Positions 36,489 through 47,182 of a stretch of DNA of 64,000 bases are shown one piece after another. Each line of letters starts with the position of its first letter. Within the stretch, counting starts at the first letter, position 1. The notes under the pieces are model-generated. The model was not told the DNA's origin, ran no database searches, and saw only the letters and a list, made by a program, of their open reading frames with translations. Both the position numbers and the translations under genes were made by a program. Source of the stretch: Alcaligenes sp. SORT26 (GTDB lineage Bacteria; Pseudomonadota; Gammaproteobacteria; Burkholderiales; Burkholderiaceae_B); NCBI RefSeq assembly GCF_017377875.1, contig NZ_CP070975.1:1364001-1428000 (forward strand), in the 5' to 3' direction.

Positions 36489-37316
36489 ATGAGCAACACC
36501 TCTCCTCTTAAAGACTCGCCTCTTGGGCACGATGTGGTTTATCCCACACAGTACGACCCTAGTGTCCTGTTTGGCATTGAGCGCTCCCTGAACCGCCAGG
36601 CGCTTCACGTTCCCGAGCAATGGCATGGCGCCGATATCTGGAACGGTTACGAGATCTCCTGGCTCAATCCCAAAGGCAAACCTGTGGTTGCCCTGGCCCG
36701 GTTCGTAATTCCCTGGAATAGCCCACGCATCATCGAGTCCAAATCCTTCAAGCTCTATCTGAATTCGTTCAACGATGAAGTCGTGGAAGACTGGAACAGC
36801 CTTGTTCAGCGCATGGAGCAGGACTTAAGCGCCGTGGCAGGCGCAGCCGTTCATGTGACGCTGCTCCCTCTTGGCGCCTTAAATGGCCAGCCCATTGCCC
36901 AATTGGAAGGCCACTGCATTGACGAACTGGATATCAGCATTCAGGACTACACGCCTCAAAGCGGCCTGCTGACATGCCTGCCAAACGCTCCCATCGTGAC
37001 CGAGTCCCTGGTCTCTGACCTGCTCAAGTCCAATTGCCCGGTAACTGGCCAGCCAGATTGGGGTAGCGTGCAAGTGCGTTACACCGGCCCACAGATCGAC
37101 CCAGCGTCCTTGCTGCGTTACATCGTCTCCCTGCGCCGCCATACCGAGTTCCACGAACATTGTGTGGAGCGCCTGTTTAGCGATATTCAGCAAAGCTGTC
37201 AGCCCGAGCGTTTGCTGGTGTACGCCCGTTATACCCGCCGCGGTGGTCTGGACATCAACCCCTGGCGTAGCAGCCATGCTGATAGCGTTGACGAGCCACG
37301 ACTGGCTCGTCAATGA
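36489..37316 (+). CDS. queF: NADPH-dependent 7-cyano-7-deazaguanine reductase QueF
   Basis: QueF reduces preQ0 to preQ1 in queuosine synthesis. The 275-residue product is the long E. coli-type form made of two tunnelling-fold halves. It has LKDSPLGHDVVYPTQYDPSVLF at the N-terminus, SKSFKLYLNSFN, the catalytic-cysteine segment SNCPVTGQPDWGSVQVRY, and the C-terminal LVYARYTRRGGLDINPWRS. ATG 36489 (MSNTSPL) is chosen over an in-frame GTG at 36435, which would add a non-conserved tail. Confidence 0.96.
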   Translation: MSNTSPLKDSPLGHDVVYPTQYDPSVLFGIERSLNRQALHVPEQWHGADIWNGYEISWLNPKGKPVVALARFVIPWNSPRIIESKSFKLYLNSFNDEVVEDWNSLVQRMEQDLSAVAGAAVHVTLLPLGALNGQPIAQLEGHCIDELDISIQDYTPQSGLLTCLPNAPIVTESLVSDLLKSNCPVTGQPDWGSVQVRYTGPQIDPASLLRYIVSLRRHTEFHEHCVERLFSDIQQSCQPERLLVYARYTRRGGLDINPWRSSHADSVDEPRLARQ

Positions 37317-37404
37317 TCTCTATCTAGTTGGGTTCAGAAAAAGCAGAGAAGCCAGACGCTTTTCTGCGACCTCAGCATCAAGCTCTGTCTTGGAACAGGG
37401 CAAG

Positions 37405-37446
37405 AAAAAACCCCAAAAACACAATACGTTTTTGGGGTTTTCTTTT
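37405..37446. terminator. Bidirectional terminator between queF and the MFS gene
   Basis: The arms AAAAAACCCCAAAAAC and GTTTTTGGGGTTTTCT surround a 7-nt loop between the convergent genes. Confidence 0.88.
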
Positions 37447-37484
37447 AGAGCAGCTTGAGGCGGCTAGTCCTCTCACTCAGCGAA

Positions 37485-38735
37485 TCAGGATTTGCTGGCA
37501 CGACTTACCGTAGAAGCCACATACACGGCCAGACCGGCTGCAGTCCAATATCCAATGGCCGCTCCGTACCAGGGGGCCTGGGTCAAACCCACGTCCAGCA
37601 GCAAACCAAAGCCGACTGGTGCCATGGACGAACCCACATCCATCCCCGAATACACCAGGCCATACACCGCCCCGGTCGAACCTTTAGGGGTGACGCGGCG
37701 GATCAGCATATCGCGCGATGGCGAGGCAATACCGGAACAAAAGCCAGCCGCCCCCACCACAAACAGCGCCAGGGAAGGCATCACCCACCCTGCCCCCAAT
37801 ACCAGGAGCAAGGCCCCCGATACGCATAGGGAAGCAAAGACGATGAGTTCCGAGCGCGGGGTCGTGGAAGCAATAAAGCCACCTACAAACATGCCTGCTG
37901 CCGAGGCCAGCATAAAGCCGGACAGTGCGGTACCCGCCACCACCTTATCAATACCGTAGGTGTTATGCAGCATGGGGATGGTGTAGTTCTGCACCACCGC
38001 CATCGCGGCCGTCGCAAAAGCAAAAAACAAGAAGGCGCCCCACAAGGAGGAACGCGACAGCAAGGTGGACAAGGTCGTCCAGACCGACTCTTTGCTTTGC
38101 GGCCGGGCCTGTGTACCACCTGCAACCGTCCGCCCTGCCAGGGCATCCCGGTTCAGCAGCACCAGCACCAGAATCGACGCAATCAAGGCGGCTGCTGCCA
38201 GCACTGCTACGCGCCAGTTGAAGTAAATCGTCAAGCTTGTGATAAAGACAGGCGTCAGCGCCCAGCCCAGGTTTCCGGTCAAGCCGTGCGCGCTAAAGGC
38301 ATGGCCCAGACGAGCCGGACTGACACGGTGATTCAAAATGGAGTAATCCACCGGATGAAACACGGCATTGCCCACACCACCGATCAAGGCCGCCGCCAGC
38401 AACATGCCATAGCCATTGGCCGTCCCGATCAGCAAGGCCGCGACCACAAAACAGGACAGCCCCACTTTCAGTACCGGCAAGGCACCAATGCGATCAACCA
38501 GAAAACCCGAAGAAGCCTGCCCAAAACAGGACACCAGATAAAAGGTGGTGACCAGGCCACCCAGGGTCAGGAAGTCGTAGCCAAACTCCTGGCCCAGGGA
38601 GATATACAGCGTAGGCAGAATGAGCTGAAAGAAGTGCGAACTGGCGTGTGCGATACCGATAACGCCAATAACCCGCCAGTCCTGTGAACCATCAGGCCCC
38701 GCCCCATCCAGCGTCGTTGTTGATGAATTAGCCAT
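37485..38735 (-). CDS. Major facilitator superfamily transporter
   Basis: This 416-residue protein has about 12 membrane helices with the MFS layout, including GFLVDRIGALPVLKVG between helices 2 and 3 and RDMLIRRVTPKGSTGAVYGLVYSG in the second half. The FHPVDYSILNHRVSPARLGHAFS segment resembles FosmidomycinR/NarK-like MFS exporters, but I cannot name a substrate. ATG 38735 is 5 bp after the pgsA stop, so it is likely co-transcribed with pgsA. An in-frame upstream start would extend into pgsA and is rejected. Confidence 0.85.
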   Translation of the reverse strand: MANSSTTTLDGAGPDGSQDWRVIGVIGIAHASSHFFQLILPTLYISLGQEFGYDFLTLGGLVTTFYLVSCFGQASSGFLVDRIGALPVLKVGLSCFVVAALLIGTANGYGMLLAAALIGGVGNAVFHPVDYSILNHRVSPARLGHAFSAHGLTGNLGWALTPVFITSLTIYFNWRVAVLAAAALIASILVLVLLNRDALAGRTVAGGTQARPQSKESVWTTLSTLLSRSSLWGAFLFFAFATAAMAVVQNYTIPMLHNTYGIDKVVAGTALSGFMLASAAGMFVGGFIASTTPRSELIVFASLCVSGALLLVLGAGWVMPSLALFVVGAAGFCSGIASPSRDMLIRRVTPKGSTGAVYGLVYSGMDVGSSMAPVGFGLLLDVGLTQAPWYGAAIGYWTAAGLAVYVASTVSRASKS

Positions 38736-38740
38736 TTGTC

Positions 38741-39313
38741 TCAGAGTTGCTTTTTCTTGATTTCCGGCCAGGCCTTTTGCAGGTAATAGCACATGGACCA
38801 GACCGTCAGGACCGCGGCCACAATAATCAGGGCTTGCCCAATAATCCGTGTTGGCAACCCCATGACGGGGGACCAGTACAGCAGACAAGGAATGGCAACC
38901 ATTTGCGCGGCGGTTTTGAATTTACCCAAGCGATGCACTGCCACACTACCACTGGCACCAATCTTGGCCATCCATTCCCGCAACGCCGAAATGGTGATTT
39001 CGCGGCCAATAATAATCAGGGCGATAAAGGCATCGACACGACCCAGGTCCAGCAAAACCAGCAAAGCGGCGCTGACCATGAGCTTGTCGGCGACGGGGTC
39101 CAGGAAGGCCCCGAATGAGGACGTCTGGTTCCAGCGTCGAGCCAGCCAACCGTCAAACCAGTCCGTTGCGGCGGCCACGATAAACACGGAGGCGGCCCAC
39201 AGATCGCGTGTCTCCATCGTCAGCCAATGCTCTGGCAAATAAAACAGGGCGACGATCAAGGGGATCAGAACGATACGAAGCCACGTCAGGGCAATGGGCA
39301 GATTAAAAGGCAT
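38741..39313 (-). CDS. pgsA: CDP-diacylglycerol-glycerol-3-phosphate 3-phosphatidyltransferase
   Basis: PgsA makes phosphatidylglycerol phosphate, the committed step to phosphatidylglycerol and cardiolipin. The 190-residue inner-membrane enzyme has the CDP-alcohol phosphotransferase motif DWFDGWLARRWNQTSSFGAFLDPVADK (residues about 70-96) with the metal-binding aspartates, and four to five membrane helices. It sits after uvrC as in many proteobacteria (uvrC-pgsA), 39 bp away. Confidence 0.95.
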   Translation of the reverse strand: MPFNLPIALTWLRIVLIPLIVALFYLPEHWLTMETRDLWAASVFIVAAATDWFDGWLARRWNQTSSFGAFLDPVADKLMVSAALLVLLDLGRVDAFIALIIIGREITISALREWMAKIGASGSVAVHRLGKFKTAAQMVAIPCLLYWSPVMGLPTRIIGQALIIVAAVLTVWSMCYYLQKAWPEIKKKQL

Positions 39314-39352
39314 AGCTTGGATACCAACCTAATTTAAAACAAAGGCTCTCGC

Positions 39353-41191
39353 CTATCGTAAAGCATGATAAATGCGTTCGGCCAGTTCAGTAGATATTCC
39401 ATCAACCGCACTAAGCTCATCAATACTTGCATCGGCAACGCCGCTAAAACCACCAAAGCGAGCCAGCAAACGCTGACGCCGTTTAGCGCCAATCCCGTCA
39501 ATATCTTCCAGGCGTGACACATTGCGCGTTTTGGCACGTTGGGCACGCATGCCCGTAATGGCAAAACGGTGCGCTTCATCACGCACCTGCGCGACCAGCA
39601 TCAGTGCCGCAGACTCCACGCCCAAAGCCACAGGCGGGCGATCATCGGCAAACACCAGGGTTTCCAGACCTACTTTACGCTTTTCCCCCTTGGCAACACC
39701 GACCAGGACGTGAATATCCAGGCCCAGTTCCACAAAAACCTGGCGGGCAATTTCAACCTGGCCCTTGCCACCGTCAATCAAAACAATGTCCGGCAAAGGT
39801 GCCAAACCTTCGGCAACCCGCGAGAAACGTCGGTTCAGCACTTGGCGCATGGCCGCGTAATCGTCACCCGGCGTGATGCCTGCAATGTTGTAGCGGCGAT
39901 AAAGCGAGTTCTGCATTTCGTGGTGTTTATAAACCACACAGGAGGCCTGGGTGGCCTCCCCCGCCGTATGGCTGATGTCAAAACATTCGATGTGCAGGGT
40001 ATCGAGCTGGGCCTCGTCCAGATCCAATTGCAGGGCTTCGGCCAGGGCTCGGGTACGGTCGGCACGGGCGGTGGATTCGCTCAACACTCGGGCCAGTGCC
40101 AGACCGGCGTTCTTGGTGGCCTGCTCCAGCCAGATCTTGCGCACCCCTTGCGGGCGCACGACAACACGCGCTTTTACGCCCGTTTGCTCGGCCAGCAGTG
40201 GCATCAGGTCCGCATCGGGCAAAGCGTGCGAACAGACCAGAACCGGCGGCATGCGGCGTTCCAGGTAGTGCTGGGCGATAAATGCCGCCAACACATCACT
40301 GGGAGTGTCATCGTTGATTTGTGTAGGGAAGAAAGCGCGGTCACCCAGGTGACGGCCACCGCGCACCATGGCCAGATTCACACAGAACTTACCGCCCGCG
40401 TTCAGAACCACAATAATATCTACGTCTTCCTTGCCCACCTGCTCCATGCTTTGCTGCTGCAGCACGGCCGACAAGGCTTTCATCTGGTCACGCAGGGCCG
40501 CCGCCTGCTCAAAGTCCAGGGAATCAGACGCCTGCATCATGCGCTCTTGCAACTCGCCCAGAATTTCCGCCGTATTGCCGTCCAGAAAACTGATCGCGCG
40601 CTGCACGTCGAGCTGATACTGCTCAGGTGAGATCAGGTTCACACAGGGGGCCGAACAGCGTCCGATCTGATGCAGCAAACAGGGACGGCTGCGGTTGGCG
40701 TAGACGCTGTCTTCACAGGTACGCAGGCGGAACACCCGTTGCAGAATCTGTATGGTTTCGCGCACCGCCCAGGAATTGGGATAAGGGCCGAAGAAATGTC
40801 CCTTCCCGCTGGTACTGCCCCGGTAATAGGCAATACGCGGCGCCTGGTGGGCGCTGATCATCAGGTAGGGGTAGGACTTGTCGTCCCGGAAAAGAATGTT
40901 GTAGCGCGGCCGTAGACGCTTGATGAGGTTATTTTCCAGCAGCAAGGCCTCGGCCTCGCTGCGGGTCACAGTGACCTCGATGCGCGCGACGCGCGCCACC
41001 ATATGGGCAATACGGGGACTGCTCAGCGTTTTCTGGAAGTACGAGCTGACACGGCGCTTGAGATCACGCGCCTTGCCCACATACAGTACCTCGCCCTGAT
41101 CGTCGATATGCCGGTACACGCCCGGCAGATTCGGCAGATCAGACAGATAGGATTTTAGATTGAAGTCCGCGGGCATATTGATAGTGTTCAT
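39353..41191 (-). CDS. uvrC: Excinuclease ABC subunit C
   Basis: UvrC makes both incisions in nucleotide excision repair. The 612-residue protein has the GIY-YIG nuclease domain ([26 protein letters not shown]), a UVR helix pair ([27 protein letters not shown]), the RNase H-like C-terminal nuclease ([13 protein letters not shown]) and a double helix-hairpin-helix ([19 protein letters not shown] ... [13 protein letters not shown]). The start may be ATG 41191 or ATG 41176 (MPADFNLKS, closer to relatives). Either start overlaps the end of nagZ (53 or 38 bp), so they are translated from overlapping frames. Confidence 0.95.
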   Translation of the reverse strand: MNTINMPADFNLKSYLSDLPNLPGVYRHIDDQGEVLYVGKARDLKRRVSSYFQKTLSSPRIAHMVARVARIEVTVTRSEAEALLLENNLIKRLRPRYNILFRDDKSYPYLMISAHQAPRIAYYRGSTSGKGHFFGPYPNSWAVRETIQILQRVFRLRTCEDSVYANRSRPCLLHQIGRCSAPCVNLISPEQYQLDVQRAISFLDGNTAEILGELQERMMQASDSLDFEQAAALRDQMKALSAVLQQQSMEQVGKEDVDIIVVLNAGGKFCVNLAMVRGGRHLGDRAFFPTQINDDTPSDVLAAFIAQHYLERRMPPVLVCSHALPDADLMPLLAEQTGVKARVVVRPQGVRKIWLEQATKNAGLALARVLSESTARADRTRALAEALQLDLDEAQLDTLHIECFDISHTAGEATQASCVVYKHHEMQNSLYRRYNIAGITPGDDYAAMRQVLNRRFSRVAEGLAPLPDIVLIDGGKGQVEIARQVFVELGLDIHVLVGVAKGEKRKVGLETLVFADDRPPVALGVESAALMLVAQVRDEAHRFAITGMRAQRAKTRNVSRLEDIDGIGAKRRQRLLARFGGFSGVADASIDELSAVDGISTELAERIYHALR

Positions 41192-42194
41192 CCGCTTGCA
41201 AAGCGTCCCAATCCAAAGCTGGCGTCGTAGGCATCAGACGACGAATGCGATTTTGCGATTCCTCGGAAATCGTGAAATCCAGGCGCGACAGCAAATCGTC
41301 TGCCAGGTCTGGGCGATTGCACACCAGCACCATATCGCAACCCGCCCCCAGAGCGGCCTGGGCACGAGCCAGGATGTCGCCAACAACGGTGGCGCCTTCC
41401 ATGGTCAGGTCGTCGGAGAAAATCACGCCGTCATAAGCCAGCGCCTTGCGCAGTACACGTTGAATCCAGTAGGGCGAGAAACCGGCAGGCAGCGGGTCTA
41501 CCTTGGAGTAGATCACGTGAGCGGGCATCACCGATGGCAGTTGCAAGGTGCCCAGCCAGCCATAGGGGGCGGCATCCTCGTCCAGAATTTCTTCCAGCGT
41601 ACGCTCATCAACCGGAATTTCGTGGTGTGAATCCGCCTCTACACCGCCATGACCGGGAAAGTGCTTGCCGCAAGCGGCCATACCCGCCTTGTTCAAACCA
41701 CGAATCAGGCCAGCGGCCAGCATGGAGACGGCACGAGGGCTGCGGTGGAAAGAGCGGTCGCCAATTACCTTGCTGACACCCCAATCCAGATCCAGAACGG
41801 GCGTGAAACTCATGTCCACGCCACACGCGCGCAGCTCGGCTGCCAGCACGTAGCCTGTGTCTGCGGCAACAGCAGCCGCCTTGACCGCGTCACGGGTCCA
41901 GAGCTGTCCTAGCTGGCTCATGGCGGGCAAGGTCGTGAAACCGTCTTCGCGAAAACGCTGAACGCGGCCACCTTCGTGGTCCACAGCGATCAGCAAGGGC
42001 TCGTTACGCGCTTCGTGAATGGACTGACACAAAGCAGTCAGTTGGGCACGGTTTTCAAAGTTGCGGCTGAACAGGATCACGCCACCCACCAAAGGATGAC
42101 GCAGGCGCTCGCGCTCCTGATCCGTCAGGACCATGCCCTGCACGTCCACCATGACTGGGCCCGGAGGCAATACGGCTTGCGAGGAAGAACTCAT
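41139..42194 (-). CDS. nagZ: Beta-N-acetylhexosaminidase NagZ
   Basis: NagZ is a cytoplasmic glycoside hydrolase family 3 enzyme that removes GlcNAc from anhydro-muropeptides in cell-wall recycling. The 351-residue protein has [32 protein letters not shown] with the mobile-loop catalytic His/Asp, and the nucleophile segment [10 protein letters not shown]. In other bacteria its product controls ampC-type beta-lactamase, but the beta-lactamase here is class A and no ampR is seen. Its ATG overlaps the acpS stop as ATGA. Confidence 0.95.
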   Translation of the reverse strand: MSSSSQAVLPPGPVMVDVQGMVLTDQERERLRHPLVGGVILFSRNFENRAQLTALCQSIHEARNEPLLIAVDHEGGRVQRFREDGFTTLPAMSQLGQLWTRDAVKAAAVAADTGYVLAAELRACGVDMSFTPVLDLDWGVSKVIGDRSFHRSPRAVSMLAAGLIRGLNKAGMAACGKHFPGHGGVEADSHHEIPVDERTLEEILDEDAAPYGWLGTLQLPSVMPAHVIYSKVDPLPAGFSPYWIQRVLRKALAYDGVIFSDDLTMEGATVVGDILARAQAALGAGCDMVLVCNRPDLADDLLSRLDFTISEESQNRIRRLMPTTPALDWDALQADEHYQYARGLQSKILSV

Positions 42195-42649
42195 TTAGTG
42201 TCAGACTCAGCTAAGGATAAGGAAGGGATGGCAGGCGCTTTGACTTCCAGCACAACAAAGGCCATGGCCATATCAGACTCGTCGGTCAGGGAAATATGAA
42301 CAGCCCCGTAGCGGGCATCAAACCAGCTTTGCAGATCTGCGGACAGGCGCACCACCGGGCGGCCGCCCGGTGCATTCAGGGTTTGCATGCGCGACCAGGC
42401 CATAGGCATGCGCATTCCCAGGCCCACGGCTTTGGAAAAGGCTTCTTTGGCTGCAAAACGGGTGGCCAGATAACGCAGACCACGCACCGGATCACGTGCC
42501 TGACGGCGGGCGTAGACTTCGCGCTCTTGCTCGCCCAGGATGCGCTTTACAAAGCGATCACCATGACGAGCCAAGGCGCGCTCGATCCGGTCAATACGGA
42601 TCAGGTCGGTGCCGATGCCGGCAATCAAACCGGGCTGTATTGGGGGCAT
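42191..42649 (-). CDS. acpS: Holo-acyl-carrier-protein synthase
   Basis: AcpS transfers 4'-phosphopantetheine from CoA to acyl carrier protein. The 152-residue protein has the magnesium-binding [16 protein letters not shown] (Asp near residue 13) and [15 protein letters not shown] (Glu near residue 66). ATG 42649 ([11 protein letters not shown]) is chosen; the in-frame TTG at 42703 would add a highly basic non-conserved stretch. It overlaps nagZ by 4 bp. pdxJ, its usual upstream partner, is not present. Confidence 0.93.
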   Translation of the reverse strand: MPPIQPGLIAGIGTDLIRIDRIERALARHGDRFVKRILGEQEREVYARRQARDPVRGLRYLATRFAAKEAFSKAVGLGMRMPMAWSRMQTLNAPGGRPVVRLSADLQSWFDARYGAVHISLTDESDMAMAFVVLEVKAPAIPSLSLAESDTK

Positions 42650-42727
42650 GATGTTATCGAAAAAAAAACGCAAAAACGGCCTGCGCCGCCTACCAGCTTG
42701 CAATGATACCGTGAGAGCGCCGAATAC

Positions 42728-42761
42728 AAAAACGGCCCTGCCTGGGCAGAGCCGTTTTTTT
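42728..42761 (-). terminator. Intrinsic terminator of the paa operon
   Basis: Stem AACGGC/GCCGTT with an inner CTGCC/GGCAG stem is flanked by an A-tract and T7, lying 19 bp beyond the paaK stop. The tract on the minus strand is a five-T run, so it can act in the paa direction. Confidence 0.8.
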
Positions 42762-42779
42762 ACTTCAGGCCAGGTACGT

Positions 42780-44093
42780 TCAGAACGCGCGTTTGTCGAT
42801 CACACGTTTGGCTTTACCTGTCACGGTACGCTCCACCATGCCGGAGGACTGCACACGGATACGTGCGCTGACCCCGATAAAGGTCTTGATAGAGTGAGTC
42901 AAGCGACGAGCCAGTTGCTCGCGCTGGGCTTCATTCAAATGATTGAACTCGGCACGCACTTCCACCAGAATTTCCAGCTCGTCCATATTGCCGTTACGGC
43001 TCAGAACCAATTGGTATTGGGCGGCCAGCTCAGGCATTTTCAGAACCAGTTCTTCGACCTGGGTCGGGAACAGGTTCACGCCACGCACAATCAGCATATC
43101 GTCACTGCGGCCAGTGATCTTGCCGATGCGGCGCATGCTGCGCGAAGTGGGTGGCAACAGTTGCGTCAGGTCGCGAGTGCGGTAGCGAATGACGGGCATG
43201 GCTTCTTTGCTCAAGGAGGTGAAGACCAGCTCACCGCTTTCGCCCTCAGCCACCGGTTCGCCGGTTTCAGGGTTGATGATTTCGGGGTAGAAATGGTCTT
43301 CCCAGACCACTGGGCCGTCCTTGCTTTCCACACACTCCATGGCCACGCCTGGGCCCATTACTTCGGACAGACCGTAAATATCTACCGCATCGATACCGGC
43401 ACGCTGCTCGATATCCAGACGCATCTGGCCTGTCCAGGGCTCGGCACCAAAAATACCGATGCGCAGGGAGGTGTCACGTGGGTCCATGCCCTGGCGCTCG
43501 ATCTCTTCCACGATATTGCAGAAGTACGAAGGGGTCACCAGAATCACGTCGGGACGGAAATCCTGAATCAACTGAACTTGTTTTTCAGTCTGGCCACCGG
43601 ACATGGGGACCACGGTACAACCCAGGCGCTCTGCACCGTAATGCGCACCCAGACCGCCCGTGAACAAGCCATAGCCGTAAGCCACGTGGGCGATATCGCC
43701 AGGACGAGCACCGGCCGCCCACATGGAGCGGGCAAACAGATCGGCCCAGGTGGAAATGTCATTGGCGGTGTAACCGACCACGGTAGGTTTACCAGTGGTG
43801 CCGCTGGAAGCATGAACGCGTGCTACCTGTTCGCGGGGAACCGCAAACATCTTGAAGGGGTAGTTATCACGCAAGTCTTGCTTGGTCGTGAAGGGAAACT
43901 TGGAAATATCCGACAGTTGCTTCAAATCATCGGGATGCACGCCCGCTTCATCAAATTTCTGCCGGTAATGCGGCACATTGTCGTAAGCATGCTTCAACGT
44001 CCACTTCAGACGTTCCAGTTGCAAGTTACGGATTTCGTCAACACTTGCATGCTCGATGGCATCGCGGCCAACCTGTTCTTTAATTGCTGTCAT
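42780..44093 (-). CDS. paaK: Phenylacetate-CoA ligase
   Basis: PaaK activates phenylacetate to phenylacetyl-CoA with ATP. The 437-residue adenylate-forming enzyme has the AMP-binding loop [15 protein letters not shown], the [15 protein letters not shown] motif and the hinge region [27 protein letters not shown], all typical of PaaK. It is the last gene of the operon, 74 bp after paaI. Confidence 0.96.
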   Translation of the reverse strand: MTAIKEQVGRDAIEHASVDEIRNLQLERLKWTLKHAYDNVPHYRQKFDEAGVHPDDLKQLSDISKFPFTTKQDLRDNYPFKMFAVPREQVARVHASSGTTGKPTVVGYTANDISTWADLFARSMWAAGARPGDIAHVAYGYGLFTGGLGAHYGAERLGCTVVPMSGGQTEKQVQLIQDFRPDVILVTPSYFCNIVEEIERQGMDPRDTSLRIGIFGAEPWTGQMRLDIEQRAGIDAVDIYGLSEVMGPGVAMECVESKDGPVVWEDHFYPEIINPETGEPVAEGESGELVFTSLSKEAMPVIRYRTRDLTQLLPPTSRSMRRIGKITGRSDDMLIVRGVNLFPTQVEELVLKMPELAAQYQLVLSRNGNMDELEILVEVRAEFNHLNEAQREQLARRLTHSIKTFIGVSARIRVQSSGMVERTVTGKAKRVIDKRAF

Positions 44094-44167
44094 GGTGTAC
44101 TCCTGCCCTGCCGCTGGTGTGGTACTTCCGACCCCCCCGGGTCCACAGGGTATGTATCTTCAAAAAG

Positions 44168-44632
44168 TTATTTTTTCTCAATTCCGCCCAGTACCGTGCC
44201 ATTCAGCCGGTACGAGCGCCCACGGAACAAGGCAATACGCTTGTCGTTCTGGTTGACCACTTCGATGTCATACACACCAGTGCGACCTGCCAGGGAGGCC
44301 TCGACAGCGCGAGCCGTCAGGACATCCCCTTCAAAGGCAGGTGCCAGGTAATCGATGGTGCAACCTGAAGCAACGGTCGGTGCATTGCGAGAATTGCAGG
44401 CAAACGCAAACGTGCTGTCAGCCAAAGCAAAAATGAAACCACCGTGACAGGTCTTGTGGCCGTTAAGCATGTCGGCGCGGACCGTCATGCTCATATTGGC
44501 CGCACCGGGTGCCACGGTATCCAGGCTCAGGCCCAGAGCCTGGGATGCCTGGTCATTGCCATACATATGCTCGCTGACCTGTTGGGCCAGCGCTTGTGGA
44601 TCTTCAACAGCAAGTGCGTTGCTTTGCATCAC
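44168..44632 (-). CDS. paaI: Phenylacetyl-CoA thioesterase (hotdog fold)
   Basis: The 154-residue hotdog-fold thioesterase has NGHKTCHGGFIFALADSTFAFACNSR, the helix containing the catalytic Asp and the HGG turn, and CTIDYLAPAFEGDVLTARA. PaaI hydrolyses ring-hydroxylated or dead-end CoA esters to free CoA during phenylacetate breakdown. Its ATG overlaps the paaG stop. Confidence 0.92.
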   Translation of the reverse strand: MMQSNALAVEDPQALAQQVSEHMYGNDQASQALGLSLDTVAPGAANMSMTVRADMLNGHKTCHGGFIFALADSTFAFACNSRNAPTVASGCTIDYLAPAFEGDVLTARAVEASLAGRTGVYDIEVVNQNDKRIALFRGRSYRLNGTVLGGIEKK

Positions 44633-45420
44633 TTTCCTTTGAATTGGGGGGCACGTTTGCCCAGGAATGCATTAACACCCTCGCGATAATCCTCGGATGC
44701 ACCCAGCTCACGCATCAGATCGCGCTCCAGGTCCAACTGCTGATCAAGCGAATGGGCATCACTGGCATAAATCGCTTTCTTGGCATAGGCCAGACCTTTG
44801 GTCGGCGCCTGCGCAAAATGGGCAGCCAGCTCGTTCAGGCGAGCCTGGAACGCGTCATCGTCGACACATTCCCAGATCAGGCCCCACTGAGCCGCCTGCT
44901 CGGCCGAGAGCTTATCGCCCAGCAAAGACAGACCCATGGCGCGTGCCGTACCCACCAGACGCGGCAAGAAGAAAGTACCGCCGGTATCAGGCAGCAGGCC
45001 CAGACGGCAGAAAGGCTGGATGAAGCTGGCCGAGCGAGTGGCGATCACGATGTCACCGGCCAAGGCCAGGTTGGCCCCGGCACCGGCGGCCACACCATTC
45101 ACACCCACTACAACGGGAGCCGCCAGCGCGCGCAGACGACGCACCAGGGGTGCGTAGTATTTTTCGATGGTGCCACCCAGATCCACGGGAGCATCACCGG
45201 CGCTCATCTGACGCTCGGACAAATCCTGACCCGCGCAAAAGCCACGGCCATTACCCGTCAGAATCAGTACGCGCAGATCCGCGCACTGTTCGACTTTATC
45301 CAGCGCCTGAGCCAGCTCACCGTGCATATCGGCCGTAAAGCTGTTGAGCTTGTCGGGACGATTCAAGGTAATGCGTGCTACGCCATTTTCTAGCTGAAAT
45401 TGAATACTTTGGTCAGTCAC
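44629..45420 (-). CDS. paaG: 1,2-epoxyphenylacetyl-CoA isomerase
   Basis: The 263-residue enoyl-CoA hydratase/isomerase family protein has the oxyanion-hole segment GNGRGFCAGQDLSERQ and VVGVNGVAAGAGANLALAGD, and the acidic residues of PaaG (RLGLLPDTGGTFFLPRL). PaaG converts the ring epoxide to oxepin-CoA. Its start is 14 bp after the paaN stop, with a GGAGG motif upstream. Confidence 0.93.
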   Translation of the reverse strand: MTDQSIQFQLENGVARITLNRPDKLNSFTADMHGELAQALDKVEQCADLRVLILTGNGRGFCAGQDLSERQMSAGDAPVDLGGTIEKYYAPLVRRLRALAAPVVVGVNGVAAGAGANLALAGDIVIATRSASFIQPFCRLGLLPDTGGTFFLPRLVGTARAMGLSLLGDKLSAEQAAQWGLIWECVDDDAFQARLNELAAHFAQAPTKGLAYAKKAIYASDAHSLDQQLDLERDLMRELGASEDYREGVNAFLGKRAPQFKGK

Positions 45421-45434
45421 CTGGCCACCCTCCT

Positions 45435-47099
45435 TTAGAAATGCCAGCGAGTCTGAACGACACGGAAACGGTTAGCGACATAGGCCGAATCCGACAAGGA
45501 TGCGTTGGCAGCCGGGTTGGCGCCCGTGCCGTGGAAGTCGCTATAGGCTGCAGTCTGGTTAATGAACACAGCGCCGGTCAGGTTCAGGGACAGGGACACG
45601 CCGGAACGCTCGGCCATACGCTGAATCTTGGCAGTCACAGCATCATCGGTGCTGTAAGCCGACAAGGTCAGTGCGCCGTGCTCGATCACGTTGCGACCTG
45701 CCACTTCAATGCTTTGCTCGGTCGAATCGGTTTGCACCACAAACACGATGGGGCCAAACCATTCTTGCTGGATTTCAGGCTGGTCCACACGGGCCTGCAA
45801 AACCAGCGGTGTGCGTACGCGGGCACCGGGGAATGCGGGGTGTTCCAGCGTCTGGCTGTCAGCCAGGATAGGCATGCCCAGTTGGCGAGCCTGATCAATA
45901 CGCTGTGCGCAAGCGTCGTTTTGCACGGCGCCGGTAATTTCAACGGCACGGGCCGGGTCAGACACCAGTTTTTGTACAGCTAGAGCTAGGCCTTGAGCCA
46001 CTTCATCAAAGCTCATCACGCCGTCGGCCGTACGGATACCATCGCGAGGCACGTAGATGTTCTGAGGAGCGGTACACATCTGGCCGGAGTACAGCGCAAA
46101 GGAGAAAGCCAGGTTGCGGGCAACGGCCTTGAAATCTTCAACCGAATCAATAATGACCTGGTTCACACCGGCTTTTTCGGTATAGACCAACGCGTGGCGG
46201 GCGTTTTCTTCCAGCCAGTTACCGTTTTGGCTGCTGCCGGTAAAGTCGATCAGCTTGACGGCCTTGTGCATCGCCAGTTGCTGTGCGGTATCTTCCGAAG
46301 GGTCGTGAGCGGCCAGCAAGACCACATTCGGATTGAAACCGGCTTCAGCCAGCACTTCGCGAGCGATCGCAACGGTAATAGCCAAAGGCAGGATTGCACC
46401 AGGGTGCGGCTTCACAATTACCGTGTTACCGGTTGCCAGGGAAGCAAACAGGCCGGGGTAACCGTTCCAGGTCGGGAAGGTGGAGCAACCAATCACCAGA
46501 CCAATGCCACGGGGCACCACTTTGAACTGCTTCTTCATCTGGATGGGATCGTGCTTGCCCTGAGGCTTGATCCAGTCAACCAGACCGGGAATGCGAGACA
46601 TTTCCTGCCAGGCGTAGGCCACGGCTTCCAGTGCGCGTTCCTGAGCGTGAGGACCACCAGCCTGGAAAGCCATCATGAAGCCCTGACCCGTGGTGTGCTG
46701 CACAGCGTGCGCAATCTCGAAGCTGCGCTGATTCAGACGATGCAGAATTTCCAGGCAGATACCGACCCAGGCTTGTGGGCCCGCGTCACGCCAGCTATCC
46801 AGCGCCAGTTGCGACTGGGCCAGCAATTGGTCCACTGGCACTTTGGGGTAGCGGATGCCCAGATCAAAACCAAAAGGCGATTGCTCATTGCCCACCTCAC
46901 CTTGTGCGCCTTCCAGCGTCAAAGGAAAGGCCTTGCCACGGTAGGCTTCAAAAGCAGCCTGACCATCCTGAGCCGCGGTTTCACCATAGGCGCGCGGGCT
47001 GGGATTTTCAGGGTAAGCGCTCCAGAAGTTGCGCTCCAGAATACTGCTCAAAGCGTGATCCAGCGTCGCCTGATGCGTCTTGAAAAAATCTGCTGCCAT
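45435..47099 (-). CDS. paaN: Phenylacetate degradation protein PaaN (aldehyde dehydrogenase)
   Basis: The 554-residue aldehyde dehydrogenase-family protein matches PaaN of Burkholderiales. It has VIGCSTFPTWNGYPGLFASLATGNTVIVKPH, the catalytic Cys342 in SGQMCTAPQN and the general base Glu308 in YTEKAGVN. Unlike PaaZ it has no C-terminal MaoC/(R)-hydratase domain, so it can oxidise the semialdehyde formed from opened oxepin-CoA but a separate hydrolase is needed. It lies between paaE and paaG in the operon. Confidence 0.92.
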   Translation of the reverse strand: MAADFFKTHQATLDHALSSILERNFWSAYPENPSPRAYGETAAQDGQAAFEAYRGKAFPLTLEGAQGEVGNEQSPFGFDLGIRYPKVPVDQLLAQSQLALDSWRDAGPQAWVGICLEILHRLNQRSFEIAHAVQHTTGQGFMMAFQAGGPHAQERALEAVAYAWQEMSRIPGLVDWIKPQGKHDPIQMKKQFKVVPRGIGLVIGCSTFPTWNGYPGLFASLATGNTVIVKPHPGAILPLAITVAIAREVLAEAGFNPNVVLLAAHDPSEDTAQQLAMHKAVKLIDFTGSSQNGNWLEENARHALVYTEKAGVNQVIIDSVEDFKAVARNLAFSFALYSGQMCTAPQNIYVPRDGIRTADGVMSFDEVAQGLALAVQKLVSDPARAVEITGAVQNDACAQRIDQARQLGMPILADSQTLEHPAFPGARVRTPLVLQARVDQPEIQQEWFGPIVFVVQTDSTEQSIEVAGRNVIEHGALTLSAYSTDDAVTAKIQRMAERSGVSLSLNLTGAVFINQTAAYSDFHGTGANPAANASLSDSAYVANRFRVVQTRWHF

Positions 47100-47182
47100 A
47101 CAATGTGCTCCTGAAACTAGTAGGACGCCAAGCTGGGAAGCTGGCGTCCAGATTCTTGAAAAACCGCTTGTTTGCTGCGGTC

